Assembly: GCF_033568475.1 (NCBI RefSeq)
Contig: NC_133121.1
Coordinates: 133,146,375 to 133,210,374 of the forward strand
Direction: 5' to 3'
DNA from: Henckelia pumila
Lineage: Eukaryota; Streptophyta; Magnoliopsida; Lamiales; Gesneriaceae
DNA length: 64,000 nt
The notes under the pieces were generated by a model. That model made no database searches. It was not told the origin of the DNA and worked only from the letters and a program-made list of their open reading frames with translations. Below, one piece after another: positions 38,289-49,878 of the stretch; positions within the stretch are counted from its first letter, which is position 1, and each line of letters starts with the position of its first letter. The position numbers and the translations under genes are program-made.

Positions 38289-39776
38289 CTCTACCCGCGA
38301 CACAGAACCTGGAGAGGACAGATTAATAAAAATCGTTAGATGAATTTGAATAGAAAAAAGGCAAGATTTTTACGGATGAGAGGGGATAGGAAGCTACCAT
38401 AAGCTTCTCCGCCGCACAACTTTGTCTCAAATCCTTACCCCGGTCGTATGTATATTTAATAATTTAATACAAATTGTGTTATTGTTTCTTTTTTTATATA
38501 TAAATAAAATGTGATTTGTTGGATATTATTTTATCAAATAGGGGCTTCTCGTTCATTGAAAAAAATTTATCGATCTTCATATTCAAACTAATTTCAAATT
38601 GACTAAAAATGCATTTTCTCTGTTTATTTGTCACATTAATCGTCACATCACATTCTTGATGATGTGAAATACTTTTGAAGAAAAAGGCCAATGAAGGAAT
38701 ATTCTCGATTCATGCAAAGGGTCCGGTCCTACTTACGGAATGTCGATTCCTATTTCTTTGTCAATCGAAGTTTCCCCGATATAATCATTAATCATCATTA
38801 GCAACTTAACTCAGTATTAAAATATGGAGAAAACGGTATTTTTAGTCTTTTAAATTTTGTGAGTACGTAATTTTGATATTTTGATATGATGTTCCGCTCA
38901 ACAAGAGCTTATTGTTATTGAACCAACAGTTATTAGATTGGACCGAACAAAAGATAATTATGAACGAAGTGGACCAAAATAGAAACGAGTCCCAAAAACA
39001 TGCGCAAAAAAGATAATGAAAATATACGCATCATTGTTCTAGAAGGCTTCCAAAGTTACAAATAGATGAAGGATTATGTCATGTGATCAGAAGAGCATAC
39101 TTTTCATCTTTTTAGTTAATTATAAAAATTGTAATTCGCTTGTTGTTTTCTTGTTTTTTTTTTTAAATTGGAAGAAGTATAAATTGTAAATAAAGGGGAA
39201 AAGAGGGATATCGAGAATTTGAGATTGTTTTCTTGTTGAAGGAGTTTCGCATAGACTCAAATTGTGTTTGTTCTTATCATATTTTATGTAATTAAATTTC
39301 ATTTTTAATTTTTTTAAAAAAATTCCCTTCATTTTAGTTCTTTTCCATTGTGTTGATGTATCACGCATTATTAATACTATATAACAACACAACATATATT
39401 AAGTTCATGTCAAATCGAAAAAGACGACAATTATCCCAAAAAAAAAAAACAGATAACGAAATAAAACAAAAATTAAACAAATAGAACACAAAAATCCCAA
39501 AAAAAAAAAAAAACACATATAAACAAAAAAAATCCTAAAATATAAGATATTGGATATTTAACACCGTGTACTATGATGCTATGCGATTAAGGTCAGTTTA
39601 ATGGGTTTATGAGTTGCAAAGAGTAACATCCTAGGGTAATTTTTTTTTTTTTTAAAAAAAAACATCTTTGACATTTGAATGATATGATATAAATATGTAT
39701 TATAATTTTTTAAATTAAATAATGTTCGTGTGAAATATCTAGAGATCGTATCAAAAAATTATCATCGTTTTTTATA

Positions 39777-41252
39777 GAGTTATTTGTACCAAACACTCCT
39801 GTGAAATATTAAAAATGCACAATTTTCTCATGTGAAATTTTAATAGGCATCTTCAATTCTAATCTTTTATAAAATTAGCACACTTAACCCTTCAGATGAG
39901 TGAATGTTATGCAGCCTCTCATGCGAATGGGCAAACATTTTGATATTTTTTTGCACTAAATACCCCTTTGAAATATTAAAAATACATATTCACCCTTTTA
40001 GAATATAATTTTTAAATCTATCAAACACATAATACACAATTTTTATTAAGATCCAATTATAAATATTTAGCAAACATTTTTTGTTTTATTAATTTTTATT
40101 TTTTATTTTAAATATATTATCATTAATTAATTATTTTTTAAAAACATAATATTACTTTATCTTGCTATCATTATTTTATTAAACTCACTTCGTATTTCAA
40201 CTTCTCCATTAAACATTTATTCACAAACTAAGATTTAAATAATTTCAAGTACCAAAATATTGAATTAAATTGATAAGTTCAAACATATTATTTTTTCGAT
40301 TTAGGACTGTATATTATTGAACCAATTTTTCGAAAATATGCATTGCACAATTTTTAATAAATAATAAAAAAATAACGTGGTTATATAATTCTTAATCGGA
40401 AAAGTAATATTCATAAACTTATCATTTTGGTTCAATATTTTGGTACTTTTAGATATTTAAATCATTACTTATGAATCATGTTTAAAGGAAAAGTTGAAAA
40501 CACGAAGTTATTTGATAAAATAATGATAACGAGATAAAGTAATAATATTTTTTAGAAACAAATTAATTAAGAATTATAAATTTAAAATAAAAATAAAATA
40601 AAATAAATTACAAATGTTTGAAAATATTTTATAATTGGATCTTAATAAATATTGTGTATTATTATTTAATGCAAATTCTGCAATGCATTTTAAAAAATTT
40701 AGATTTTGGTTCAAAATATATAGTCCTAAATTGAAAATTAATATGCATGAACTTATTATTTTGGTTTAATATATTGGTACTTTTATGTATTTAAATATCG
40801 TTATGAATGCATGTTTAATAGAGAAGTTGGAAACACGAAGTGAGTGTAATAAAATAATGATAGCAAAATAAAATAATAATATTTTTTTAGAAAACAATTA
40901 ATTAATCATAATAAATTTAAATTTAAAATAAAAATAAAAATTAATAAAACGAAAATTGTTTGCTAAATATTTTATAATTGAACTTTAAAAATTGTATATT
41001 ATGAGTTGAATAGATTTAAAAATTATACTCTCAATGGGTTAAATATGTATTTTAAATATTTCACAAATGTATTTGGTGCAAAAAAAATATCAAATATTTG
41101 TCCATTCGCATGAGGGCGCGTGCGCAACAATCACTCATCTGAAGGGACGAGTGTGCTAATTTTATAAAAGGTCAATGTTGAAGATACCTATTAAAATTTC
41201 ACAGAAAAAAGTATACATTTTCAATATTTCACAAGGATATTTGATGCAAATA
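39777..41252. repeat. large AT-rich foldback (inverted repeat)
   Basis: The left arm, from about 39777 (GAGTTATTTGTACCAAACACT), is mirrored by the right arm ending near 41252 (read in reverse: GAGTTATTTGCATCAAATATC). Matching landmarks include the block with AGCACACTTAACCCTTCAGATGAGTGA and its counterpart around 41130-41160. Each arm is about 500 bp. A third, partial copy in the right-arm orientation lies at about 40480-40660. The arms are imperfect and non-coding. The superfamily is unknown. Confidence 0.7.
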
Positions 41253-41537
41253 ACTCGTTTTTTATATAAAGATTAAACTAGTGCTCTATTTAACGGAGTC
41301 AGATACACAAAGATGACGAAACTAGTTGGTACAGGCCCAAATAGTAAATCGTTGAGCCCATCAAATTCAACGGCCCAAATATACTTTGGGTCAAAGCTAA
41401 CGACACTTAACGAGTTAACGTAGGTAATACCTGACCCACTATTTGGGCCGACGGCTACTAAAATACCGATGAACTGAGTCCAACTCCGTCAACGAATTCT
41501 TGAGAATTCAACTATTCCGTTTTTAGCAAATTTTAGC

Positions 41538-41720
41538 TAGATAATGCTACATGTACACGGAGGATTATATGTTGGGTTACACAAGTTATTTGAAATTACA
41601 TGATTATCATACAAGCATTTTTGAAAGATTTTTTCCAAATAAAGTGCAGGGATAATCATGTAATTTCAAGTGCATTGTGTAACCCAACGTGTAACCCTTT
41701 GTGTACATGTAGCATTACCC
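41538..41720. mobile_element. 183-bp MITE with 8-bp target duplication
   Basis: Long inverted arms begin with TAATGCTACATGTACAC and extend past TTGGGTTACACAA to the centre. Perfect duplications ATTTTAGC flank it (41530-41537 and 41721-41728). The 8-bp duplication suggests an hAT-like origin. Confidence 0.8.
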
Positions 41721-42180
41721 ATTTTAGCAATCTTAGCAAACCCTTTGTTCCTTAATTATCATCACGAATTCGAATAGTAAAAAAAAAAATTGTATACTTC
41801 AATTTTTAGTGGCATTATACGTTGCAAAAATCAACAAGAGACCAACAGCAACTATCACAAGATATCGCGATGTAATGGTATTTCATTATGTGCGTGAGAA
41901 ATTGATTCTGCTTATGTTTGGCGATGCAGTTTGTACATTCTTTCAATCTTAAGCCAATTCTGCTGCTGAATCACGGAATATTTAAGTTAGATGGAATGAA
42001 GAAATAATACACCAAATGGAAGCCTAAATTCAATCAAACAAACCAGTAACCAAAAGAAACAATTTTTTTTTTTTTGGGGATAAAAATATAGTTATTTTCT
42101 TCCTCAATTTCATCAAACATCATTAGACACGACAACATGTTGTATAACAACGATACAATTCGAAGAGATAGATAGAAGTC

Positions 42181-43584
42181 TCAGACAGTCAGCTTCTCCA
42201 TCTCCTTCCTCAAAGCATTAGCCCTCACCAAACTTCCAATGGTATTCACAGCCAATTTCAAATCATCCAATGGGTTCCCAGGCACAACTTTCTTGTACAA
42301 ATAGCTGTCGAATGTCATCTTCTGCACATATTCGTCCGCGCACATCTCTACGAAAGCTTCCCTCGCCGGATTCGATCGGTAAAACACCTTCTGCAGCACA
42401 TCCAATACCTTGTATGTGGGCCAGTAAGTCTTGTCCCATTTCTCCAAGTAGACTCGAAGATCACTTTCGTCCACCATTCGCTTCCCGTTTTCGGATCCTT
42501 CCACTATGGCTTCCGCGCACATTCGCCCGCTTTTTGCTGCGAAGTATATCCCTTCGCCGGAGCATTTCGTCACGTATCCCGCTGCGTCTCCGACTAGTGC
42601 TACCCGTTCGAGGACTCTTCGGGGTCTCGGGTGTTCTGGGATTGGGTGCGCCTCGACCCGGATGATTTTGCCTCCTTCGATTTTGTCCTGCGCTCGGATT
42701 CTGGTGGCCGTTTGGAATTTCTTGATGTCTCCTTTGTGGGTTACGGTGCCGGTGCCCACGGCTACGTGGTCGCATTTGGGGAAAACCCAGCCGTAGAAGT
42801 CCGGGGAAACATCGTCACCGACGTACATTTCTGCCAGATCCTCGTAGTACTTCATTTTGGAATCGGGGATTCTGATGCGCTCTTGGAATGCGATGGCGTA
42901 TTCGTAGTCGCCGGCGCCTATGCCTTTAGCTACGCGGGAGTTGGCTCCATCTGCGCCGATTACGGCATCCACTTCGATTGTTTTCTTCTCCCCTGCGCCA
43001 CCGGATTTAGAATTGTAATCGGTGTAGTGCAGAACGTAGGGGGCGTTTTTCTCTTTAGGGAGGTCCATTTTCAAGAAAAGCCCGTTGACGACGGTGGAAC
43101 CGGCGGCGGCAGCGCGGTCGCGCAGGTAGGAATCGAGCACTTCACGGCGGACCATCCCGATATACTCGTGTGGCTTGAGTGTTCGCCCAATGTCCACCGC
43201 CACATTCGACGGTGAGATCATTTTCATCTTCGTCACCCTCCGGTCAATGATATCCAACGGAAGGTCGAATTCTCCCACCATGCATAGCGGGATAGCGCCG
43301 CCGCACGGCTTGCAGTTGTCCATCTTGCGTTCGAAGAGGACAGTCTCAATGCCACCCTTGGCAAGCGTCTCCGCCGCAGAACCACCAGCGGGACCACCGC
43401 CCACAACAGCCACTCTGAGGTTGCGGCCAGTGACTCTTGGACTAGATTTCGATGCTTGGACACGCAGCACTTTGCGGCGGTGGGAAGGAACGGCAGGCTT
43501 GGTAGCAGCGGCGGCGGCGGAATGGCTGTCCAACGGCGTGGAGTGGCGGAGTCCGACGAAGGATTTGAGGGCGATGGAAGCCAT
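42181..43584 (-). CDS. CHLP: geranylgeranyl reductase, chloroplast (copy 1)
   Basis: The protein has 467 aa in one exon and starts MASIALKSFVGLRHS. Residues 1-50 form a Ser/Ala/basic chloroplast transit peptide. A Rossmann FAD/NADPH motif ([19 protein letters not shown]) is at about 60-78, then the family block [38 protein letters not shown] near residue 330 is the second FAD-contact region. The enzyme uses NADPH to reduce three double bases of geranylgeranyl groups, giving phytyl-chlorophyll and phytyl diphosphate for tocopherol and phylloquinone. Length and motifs are complete. It is one of three tandem copies; a tract around 42431-42587 is identical to copy 2, suggesting gene conversion. 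Coding GC is far above that of flanking DNA, so long antisense frames appear that are not genes. Confidence 0.95.
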   Translation of the reverse strand: MASIALKSFVGLRHSTPLDSHSAAAAATKPAVPSHRRKVLRVQASKSSPRVTGRNLRVAVVGGGPAGGSAAETLAKGGIETVLFERKMDNCKPCGGAIPLCMVGEFDLPLDIIDRRVTKMKMISPSNVAVDIGRTLKPHEYIGMVRREVLDSYLRDRAAAAGSTVVNGLFLKMDLPKEKNAPYVLHYTDYNSKSGGAGEKKTIEVDAVIGADGANSRVAKGIGAGDYEYAIAFQERIRIPDSKMKYYEDLAEMYVGDDVSPDFYGWVFPKCDHVAVGTGTVTHKGDIKKFQTATRIRAQDKIEGGKIIRVEAHPIPEHPRPRRVLERVALVGDAAGYVTKCSGEGIYFAAKSGRMCAEAIVEGSENGKRMVDESDLRVYLEKWDKTYWPTYKVLDVLQKVFYRSNPAREAFVEMCADEYVQKMTFDSYLYKKVVPGNPLDDLKLAVNTIGSLVRANALRKEMEKLTV

Positions 43585-43964
43585 TATTGAGATAGTTGGG
43601 GGAGTGAGAAGTGAAGTGCGGAGTTTTTGATGTAGAGATGGATCCTTAGCTGGATATGGTTAGATATAAGGGTTGGTGATCGTTGGATGGGTGACAACGG
43701 AGGGTCGAGATTGAATGATGATAAGAGTTATAGATTTTTGGAAGTGGACAATTGGAGTGTGGAGTCCTCTCCGGCCTCTCTACTTTTTTAGCTCTCCAAC
43801 AATGAGAGGCTAAAATTTGGCCACGAGGTTTCTTCTTTGTTACGACCGTAAAAAAGAATTTTTACCGTGTATCCATTCCACGGTGAAGAATATTTTTCAT
43901 ATATTAAAATAATTTTTTTTTATTATTATATATTGTTTCGAGTACATTTCATCTTTCAACATCA

Positions 43965-44190
43965 ATGAGTAACGGCGAGTTAAAGAGCCCATTACGTCTG
44001 TTTGGGATGTGGCAATATATTACAAGGTGCGAAAAGCATTCGGTCTCGGTTAGTATGTGATACTATTATAGAATCAAGTCGTTTTTTATTTGAAATTTAA
44101 TCAAAAATATTATATACATGCATAGAAATCAAACCGAATTATAATAAATTCATTTCGATTGATCATTATGATTCTTCTCAATTTAACCTC
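43965..44190. repeat. direct repeat unit A (pair with 46005-46215)
   Basis: The stretch from GGCGAGTTAAAGAGCCCA to the CATTTCGATTGATCAT region recurs with moderate divergence at 46005-46215. Its origin is unknown; it may be a transposon remnant or part of an old local duplication. Confidence 0.6.
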
Positions 44191-46004
44191 GTCATAAATA
44201 TTTGAAAATATTTATTTCATAAATTAGATGATGAAACTGATTATGTTTGTACCAAAAAAAAAAATTTACTGTCTATTGTTATTTATTTGGATGAACTTTC
44301 TCAATTCTTTACTTTTAGAAAAGACTAATGATCCGAAAGTGCGTTTAAATCAAATTTTTAAATAATTAAAATGAAAAATAACTGTATTATTTTTATTTTT
44401 CAATTTAATATATGGTAGTCGGTAATCTCAAGCTCAAGACGAATCTGGTTATACTGACCCCAAATAGGTCACATATATGGGCTTTAAATGCTATATATGC
44501 ATGTCCCAAGTTTATTGTAAATGATATTTTACATTTGGGTAATATATCTATTTGGACTTTACTCAATATATGTTTGGGCTTTATAAATTACTTTATATAT
44601 GTGGTCCAAATTAGTTGTCATATGATGATATCTTACTACTGTTATTCTTATATATTTTTGGAAACGTTATTTTCATTTCAAAAATGTTAATAATACAATT
44701 TGGTTGTGTTTACTTGTTTTGATAAATAAAAAATTACATAATTAATGCCAACTAATCCTATGTTTACTTGCAAAATTGAAAATAAGTATAAATATTTCGA
44801 CCCGTTAATGAGAGGATTCACAGATGATTTTTAGCCCTAAATTTTTCATGGAATTATAAATCTTTACAAGGTGAGAGAGTAAATTTTTTTTAATCCATCC
44901 AACTAAACATATTATTATTTATCCATAAAAACTCTAAATCCTATCAAATTATCTTAATAATCATACTTTAATCTATCCTTACTCAATCCCATGTAAACGC
45001 AACCTTTATATATATAATTATTTTGCAGACAATTTTATCTTTAAATAATTACTCTTCTCATACGATAAAATTTTATTTACCAGAAAAAACTCAAATTCAA
45101 TCATTCTATTTATCAACAACTAAAACTGAAAAATATCTACAAAATTTGTCATTGTTTTTTCCGTATGCATCAACAAAAAAATATTTTATTAATCTTAAAT
45201 ATTGATATTTTAGATAAGAAACTAAATAAAACACACTCCGGATATATAGAAACTTGGATTCAACCAACGAAGGAAACATCAAATTATGTTTTACCATGTT
45301 ATTACACTTATCAATTATGTATTTATTTATGAATAAAAATTATTTTGGTACATGATCTATTCATAAAATGTCAAATTGGTACATGAACTATTAAAAATTA
45401 TTTAATTGGTATATGACTAAGCTCAACGGTCAATTTTTCCCTTTACTTAAATTGTTTTTAAGTTGAATATTATTATTAAATTGATTAATTGAACTACATA
45501 CATATCTTTGTATTTTAAATTATTATATTAATTACAATTATAAATATACATTCATATTTAATAATTACTATATTGTAAAAAGAATATTTATATCATGTAT
45601 ACGAAATAATATTCAACATAAAATTTGTAAATGATAAATGAAAAGACACACACATATATATAATTTTTACTTTGATTAATATGAGATAAACAAAAAATAT
45701 CTTTTATTATATATTTTTAATATATATTATTTTTGAATATATAATTTATCAATTGTTATATGTGTGTGTATGTAAATGTTTGTATTAATTAATATTTACA
45801 ATATTTCGTACAATGAGTATGATCTCTTTTTTATAATATAAATTGTAAATAAATATAAATTTATGCTAAAATCGTATTAATAAAATAATTTAGAAAAATA
45901 AAATGTTAATAAAAAATTAGAAATGATAGCTCCAAATGTTGCCAAGGAAAATCATAGTTTTCCGGTTGACCTAATTTGTCAATCTACATGACCTATGGCG
46001 GGTT

Positions 46005-46215
46005 AAAGAACCCACTGCGTCTTTTTGAGACGGGACAGCGTTACATACTTACATTGGTATGGGAACATTCAATTTTGTAGGTAATAATATTATCGAATCA
46101 AGTTATTTTTTTATTTGAAATTTAATCAAAACACTACATATGTATGCATAGAAATCAAGCCGAATTATTATAAATTCGTTTCGATGGATCATCATGATTT
46201 CTTTTCGATTCAATT
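46005..46215. repeat. direct repeat unit B (pair with 43965-44190)
   Basis: Same orientation as unit A, about 2 kb away. Shared landmarks are GGGTTAAAGAACCCACTGCG, ATGCATAGAAATCAA and TTCGTTTCGATGGATCATCA. It does not sit at the same distance from a CHLP gene as unit A does, so it does not simply mark the CHLP duplication unit. Confidence 0.6.
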
Positions 46216-46595
46216 TAGAGTATGTTCAATGGTGAGATGATATTGGTGATATGAAGTTGATAACTTCATTGCATGATGATGTTAGTGATGAAGACTTCAT
46301 TGTGTGGTTCAACGAAAGTGAGATAATGTTGTAGAGAAGATGTTGAAATATTAAATTTTTATTCTATTAAATATATTTTTATTAAAACACAAAATAAAAT
46401 TGTACAAATTGAAAAAATAAAACTACACATAATTAAATTTTAAAAACTACAAAAAATTAAGAAATACACAAATAAAATTTTATTTCATTAAAATTTAAAA
46501 CTTGCACATAATTAAAATTATATTATTATTAATTTATATTTAATTTAAAATTATATATTATTAATTTTATTTTAAAATTATTTTTAATAATTTAA

Positions 46596-46621
46596 AACGG
46601 CCAGATTAAAATCTGGCCGTT
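46596..46621. repeat. 26-bp palindrome
   Basis: Arms AACGGCCAGATT and AATCTGGCCGTT form a perfect 12-bp inverted repeat around a 2-bp centre, in otherwise AT-rich DNA. Confidence 0.85.
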
Positions 46622-46951
46622 AGATCTTTAGTTTTTTTTAAAAAAAAAGAATGCGGTGGGTACCGCATGAAAAAAAATTTAAAAAAAAAAAAAAAGCAGG
46701 GCTTCTTCGCGCGGAGGGTTTTCTTGCGAGGCCCACTACATCCTCGCAATGCGCACCGTGAAAGGGCGAGAAATGAAGATGGGCGTTCTTCAATTTATAT
46801 ATCTTCTCATTCCGTGAACACCACCACATCTTCAAAGCGACGTATGCATGGAATGTTATTAGGCTCAATTGATTTAGTCTATATCTGAATTTATTTTGAA
46901 TATTTGTACTAACCTTACTATTTTAATTAAAATTATACACTTTATACTAAC

Positions 46952-47012
<61 letters not shown>
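46952..47012. repeat. (ATT)n microsatellite
   Basis: About 20 uninterrupted trinucleotide units. The minus-strand poly-Asn reading is an artefact of this repeat. Confidence 0.9.
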
Positions 47013-47014
<2 letters not shown>

Positions 47015-47567
47015 CTTGTGGAATTGACCTCCAAAGATTATACTTGAATCCCATAAAAATTATAATTGTTCTTTTTTTAAGAATATAATTAATTTTGATA
47101 TACGAATTATCTATAAATAGTAAAATTGTTGCACAAATTATTGTAAATGACTTAATTGATATATGATGAAACAAAAAAAAAATCAAATTTACCTTTAGCC
47201 TAAATTGTTTTTAAATCAAAGTAAGATATATTAAAATGAATAATGTACACAATTTTATTTTCAAAGATTTGTTGATTAATTTAAAAATATTATGTTAATT
47301 TATTATATTATGAATATTTTAAGTTGGAACTCAAGTTGGAGTCAGTAATTTTTTTTTTTAAAAGAGAGAGCATATATAGCTAAAAAATATTTAATATATT
47401 ATATTTTATCAGTATTTCTGTTGTGCTCTGCAACCACATTTACCATTTAATTATTAGGAAACAAATACAACACACAAGAAATACAAACTTGAAATTGAAC
47501 CAAAAGATGAAAATATATGATTATTAGACACCACAACATATTATTATATATAGTAATGAAGGTTTAA

Positions 47568-48968
47568 TTAATTAATAATACTCAGCTCCTCCATCTCCTT
47601 CCCAAAAGCATTCGCCCTCACCAAACTTGCAATCGTTTTCACAGCCAACTTGAGATCATCCAGTGGGTTCCCAGCCACAACTCTCTTGTACAAATAGCTT
47701 TCGAATGTCATCTTCTGCACATATTCGTCGCCACACATCTCTACAAATGCTTCCCTCGCTGGATTCGATCGGTAGAATACCTTGTGCAACACCTCCAAAA
47801 CCTTGTATGTCACCCAGTAAGTTTTGTCCCATTTCTCCAAGTAGACTCGAAGATCACTTTCGTCCACCATTCGCTTCCCGTTTTCGGATCCTTCCACTAT
47901 GGCTTCCGCGCACATTCGCCCGCTTTTTGCTGCGAAGTATATCCCTTCGCCGGAGCATTTCGTCACGTATCCCGCTGCGTCGCCGACCAGTGCTACTCGT
48001 TCGAGGACTCGTCGGCGTCTTGGGTGTTCTGGGATTGGGTGTGCCTCCACCCGGATGATTTTTCCCCCTTGGATTTTGTTTTGCGCTCGGTTTCTGGTTG
48101 CGGTTTGGAATTTTTTGATGTCTGCTTTGTGGGTTACGGTGCCGGTGCCCACCGCTACGTGATCGCTTTTGGGGAAAACCCAACCGTAGAAGTCCGGGGA
48201 AACATCGTCTCCCACGTACATTTCTGCCAGATTCTCGTAGTACTTCATTTTGGAGTCTGGGATTTTGATGCGCTCTTGGAATGCTAAGGTGCATTCATAG
48301 TCTCCGGCGTCTATGCATTTCGCTACACGGGAGTTGGCGCCGTCTGCGCCGATGACGGCGTCGACTTCCATTGTTTTCTTCTCCCCGGAGCCACTGGATT
48401 TCGAGCTGTAATCGGTGTAGTGCAAAACGTATGGGGCGTTCTTCTCTTCAGGGAGGTCCATTTTCAAGAAAAGCCCATTGACAACGGCGGCACCCGCGGC
48501 GGCAGCCCGGTCGCGCAGGTAAGAATCGAGCACTTCGCGGCGGACCATTCCGACGTACTCATGGGGCTGGAGTATTCGCCCCATGTCAACCACCACATTC
48601 GACGGTGAGATAATTTTCATCTTTGTCACTCTCCGGTCAATGATATCCAGGGGGATTTCGAATTCTCGGACCATGCAGAGCGGGATAGCACCTCCGCAAG
48701 GCTTGCAGTTGTCAAGCTTGCGCTCAAAGAGGATAGTCTCGACTCCCCCCTTGGCAAGTGTCTCCGCTGCGGAACCACCAGCCGGACCACCGCCGACGAC
48801 AGCCACTTTGAGGTTGCGGCCGGCTAGTTTTGGACCAGATTTTGAGGCTTTTATGCAGTACTTGTGGGCCGAAACAGTATGCTTGGTAACCACAGCAGTG
48901 GAATGGTTGTCTACGGCCGTGGAGTGGCGGAGGCCAACAAAGGATTTCATGAGAGCTATGGAAGCCAT
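47568..48968 (-). CDS. CHLP: geranylgeranyl reductase, chloroplast (copy 2)
   Basis: The protein has 466 aa in one exon and starts MASIALMKSFVGLRHS. The transit peptide (about residues 1-45) has diverged from copy 1, while the enzyme body is nearly the same: [19 protein letters not shown] at 57-75, [15 protein letters not shown], and GDAAGYVTKCSGEGIYFAAKSGR. The role is as for copy 1. The C-terminus differs (KEMEELSIIN). Divergence is clearest in the transit peptide, around residues 225-235 (CIDAGDYECTLAF here, GIGAGDYEYAIAF in copy 1) and at the tail, while about 157 bp in the C-terminal third are identical to copy 1. No defect is visible, so it should be functional. Confidence 0.94.
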   Translation of the reverse strand: MASIALMKSFVGLRHSTAVDNHSTAVVTKHTVSAHKYCIKASKSGPKLAGRNLKVAVVGGGPAGGSAAETLAKGGVETILFERKLDNCKPCGGAIPLCMVREFEIPLDIIDRRVTKMKIISPSNVVVDMGRILQPHEYVGMVRREVLDSYLRDRAAAAGAAVVNGLFLKMDLPEEKNAPYVLHYTDYSSKSSGSGEKKTMEVDAVIGADGANSRVAKCIDAGDYECTLAFQERIKIPDSKMKYYENLAEMYVGDDVSPDFYGWVFPKSDHVAVGTGTVTHKADIKKFQTATRNRAQNKIQGGKIIRVEAHPIPEHPRRRRVLERVALVGDAAGYVTKCSGEGIYFAAKSGRMCAEAIVEGSENGKRMVDESDLRVYLEKWDKTYWVTYKVLEVLHKVFYRSNPAREAFVEMCGDEYVQKMTFESYLYKRVVAGNPLDDLKLAVKTIASLVRANAFGKEMEELSIIN

Positions 48969-49878
48969 TGTGCTTACAGAGTGGTTGGTTAGTTGGACTG
49001 GTACGATTCAAGGGCTGGACTGGACTTTGTATGTAACAACTACGGTTTTAATTGCTCTATAAAATAAAGTCTCATATATCAACTAAATTATAAAACAATC
49101 AAACGAATTTAAATTCCGTTGGAGCAAAAAACTGCACAATGTATATATATAATTAGGATATTGTATTAATTAAACCCAAAAGCTCCTTAATTTGAGTTGA
49201 AATTATTAATCAATTTTTTTGTTAAACGGGTCTATGATCGAACACAACACATTAAAATATTTTACCTCTTGCGTTCAAAGTATAAATTTCATTTCATAAA
49301 GTGTCAACCAAATTAACTTCAACGAGACGTAGTAGTACGCCCATGTGGTTGAGTCATGAGTTCTTTAATCACCCCATTACCGGTTTTCCTTACGGCCTAC
49401 TTTCTGTGGCTTTCCAATTATGCACCAACATGGTGCGTGCAACAATAAATCCTACTACGATATGTCCATGTCAAAGATACAAATATTGATTGATTTCAAG
49501 TCGATTACTTTTTTTTAAAAAAGAAACACAAATTAAGGAAGACATTTTTTATGGTAAATTTTTCTCGTGTATATTGTACATAAAAATTTAGATATTTATA
49601 TTCAATATAATATCAACGTCAAATTACATAATGCAAAACTTTTGGCTTCTTTCTAGTTTTTGGTTTTACCGTTTATATATATAATATTATTCCAACATCA
49701 AAGTTATATGGCTCGACTCTCACTCAAAGCTATTAATGATAAAGCGTAAATTGAATCAAAGTTTTATGAATTGAAACATATATAGATTCAACGGGGCAAA
49801 TTAAGAAACAAAATATAATATAATTTAATAATTTGCTTCATATATCGATCAAATTAAGCTAAGCATGACCGGAAAAGA
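48969..49878. other. spacer between CHLP copies 2 and 3
   Basis: The left part, upstream of the copy 2 start, is its promoter. The right end is the 3' flank of copy 3. No gene or recognised repeat. Confidence 0.55.

Larger units (their letters stand above)
38416..42180. other. intergenic region with foldback and MITE
   Basis: No gene is supported here. Read leftward, the first part holds the MDH promoter. The region contains homopolymer-rich DNA (39420-39520), a 1.5-kb foldback (39777-41252), a 183-bp MITE (41538-41720) and the CHLP copy 1 3' UTR (about 42080-42180). Confidence 0.6.
43585..47567. other. spacer between CHLP copies 1 and 2
   Basis: No gene is supported here. The left part is the CHLP copy 1 promoter. 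A degenerate direct repeat of about 220 bp occurs at 43965-44190 and 46005-46215. Other content: a 12-bp-arm palindrome (46596-46621), an (ATT)n run (46952-47012) and the 3' flank of copy 2. Segments near 45340-45480 and 47100-47230 resemble each other weakly. Confidence 0.55.

Noticed and set aside
42631-43215. Long plus-strand ORFs opposite CHLP copy 1 (also opposite copies 2 and 3)
   Set aside because: They are antisense shadows of GC-rich CHLP coding sequence, appear at the same place in all three copies, and have no recognisable domains.
46240-46870. Possible MITE with GTTCAATGG-like ends
   Set aside because: No convincing inverted ends or target duplication could be matched.
46947-47186. 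Minus-strand ORF with a poly-Asn tail
   Set aside because: The Asn run is the (ATT)n microsatellite; the rest is AT-rich non-coding DNA.
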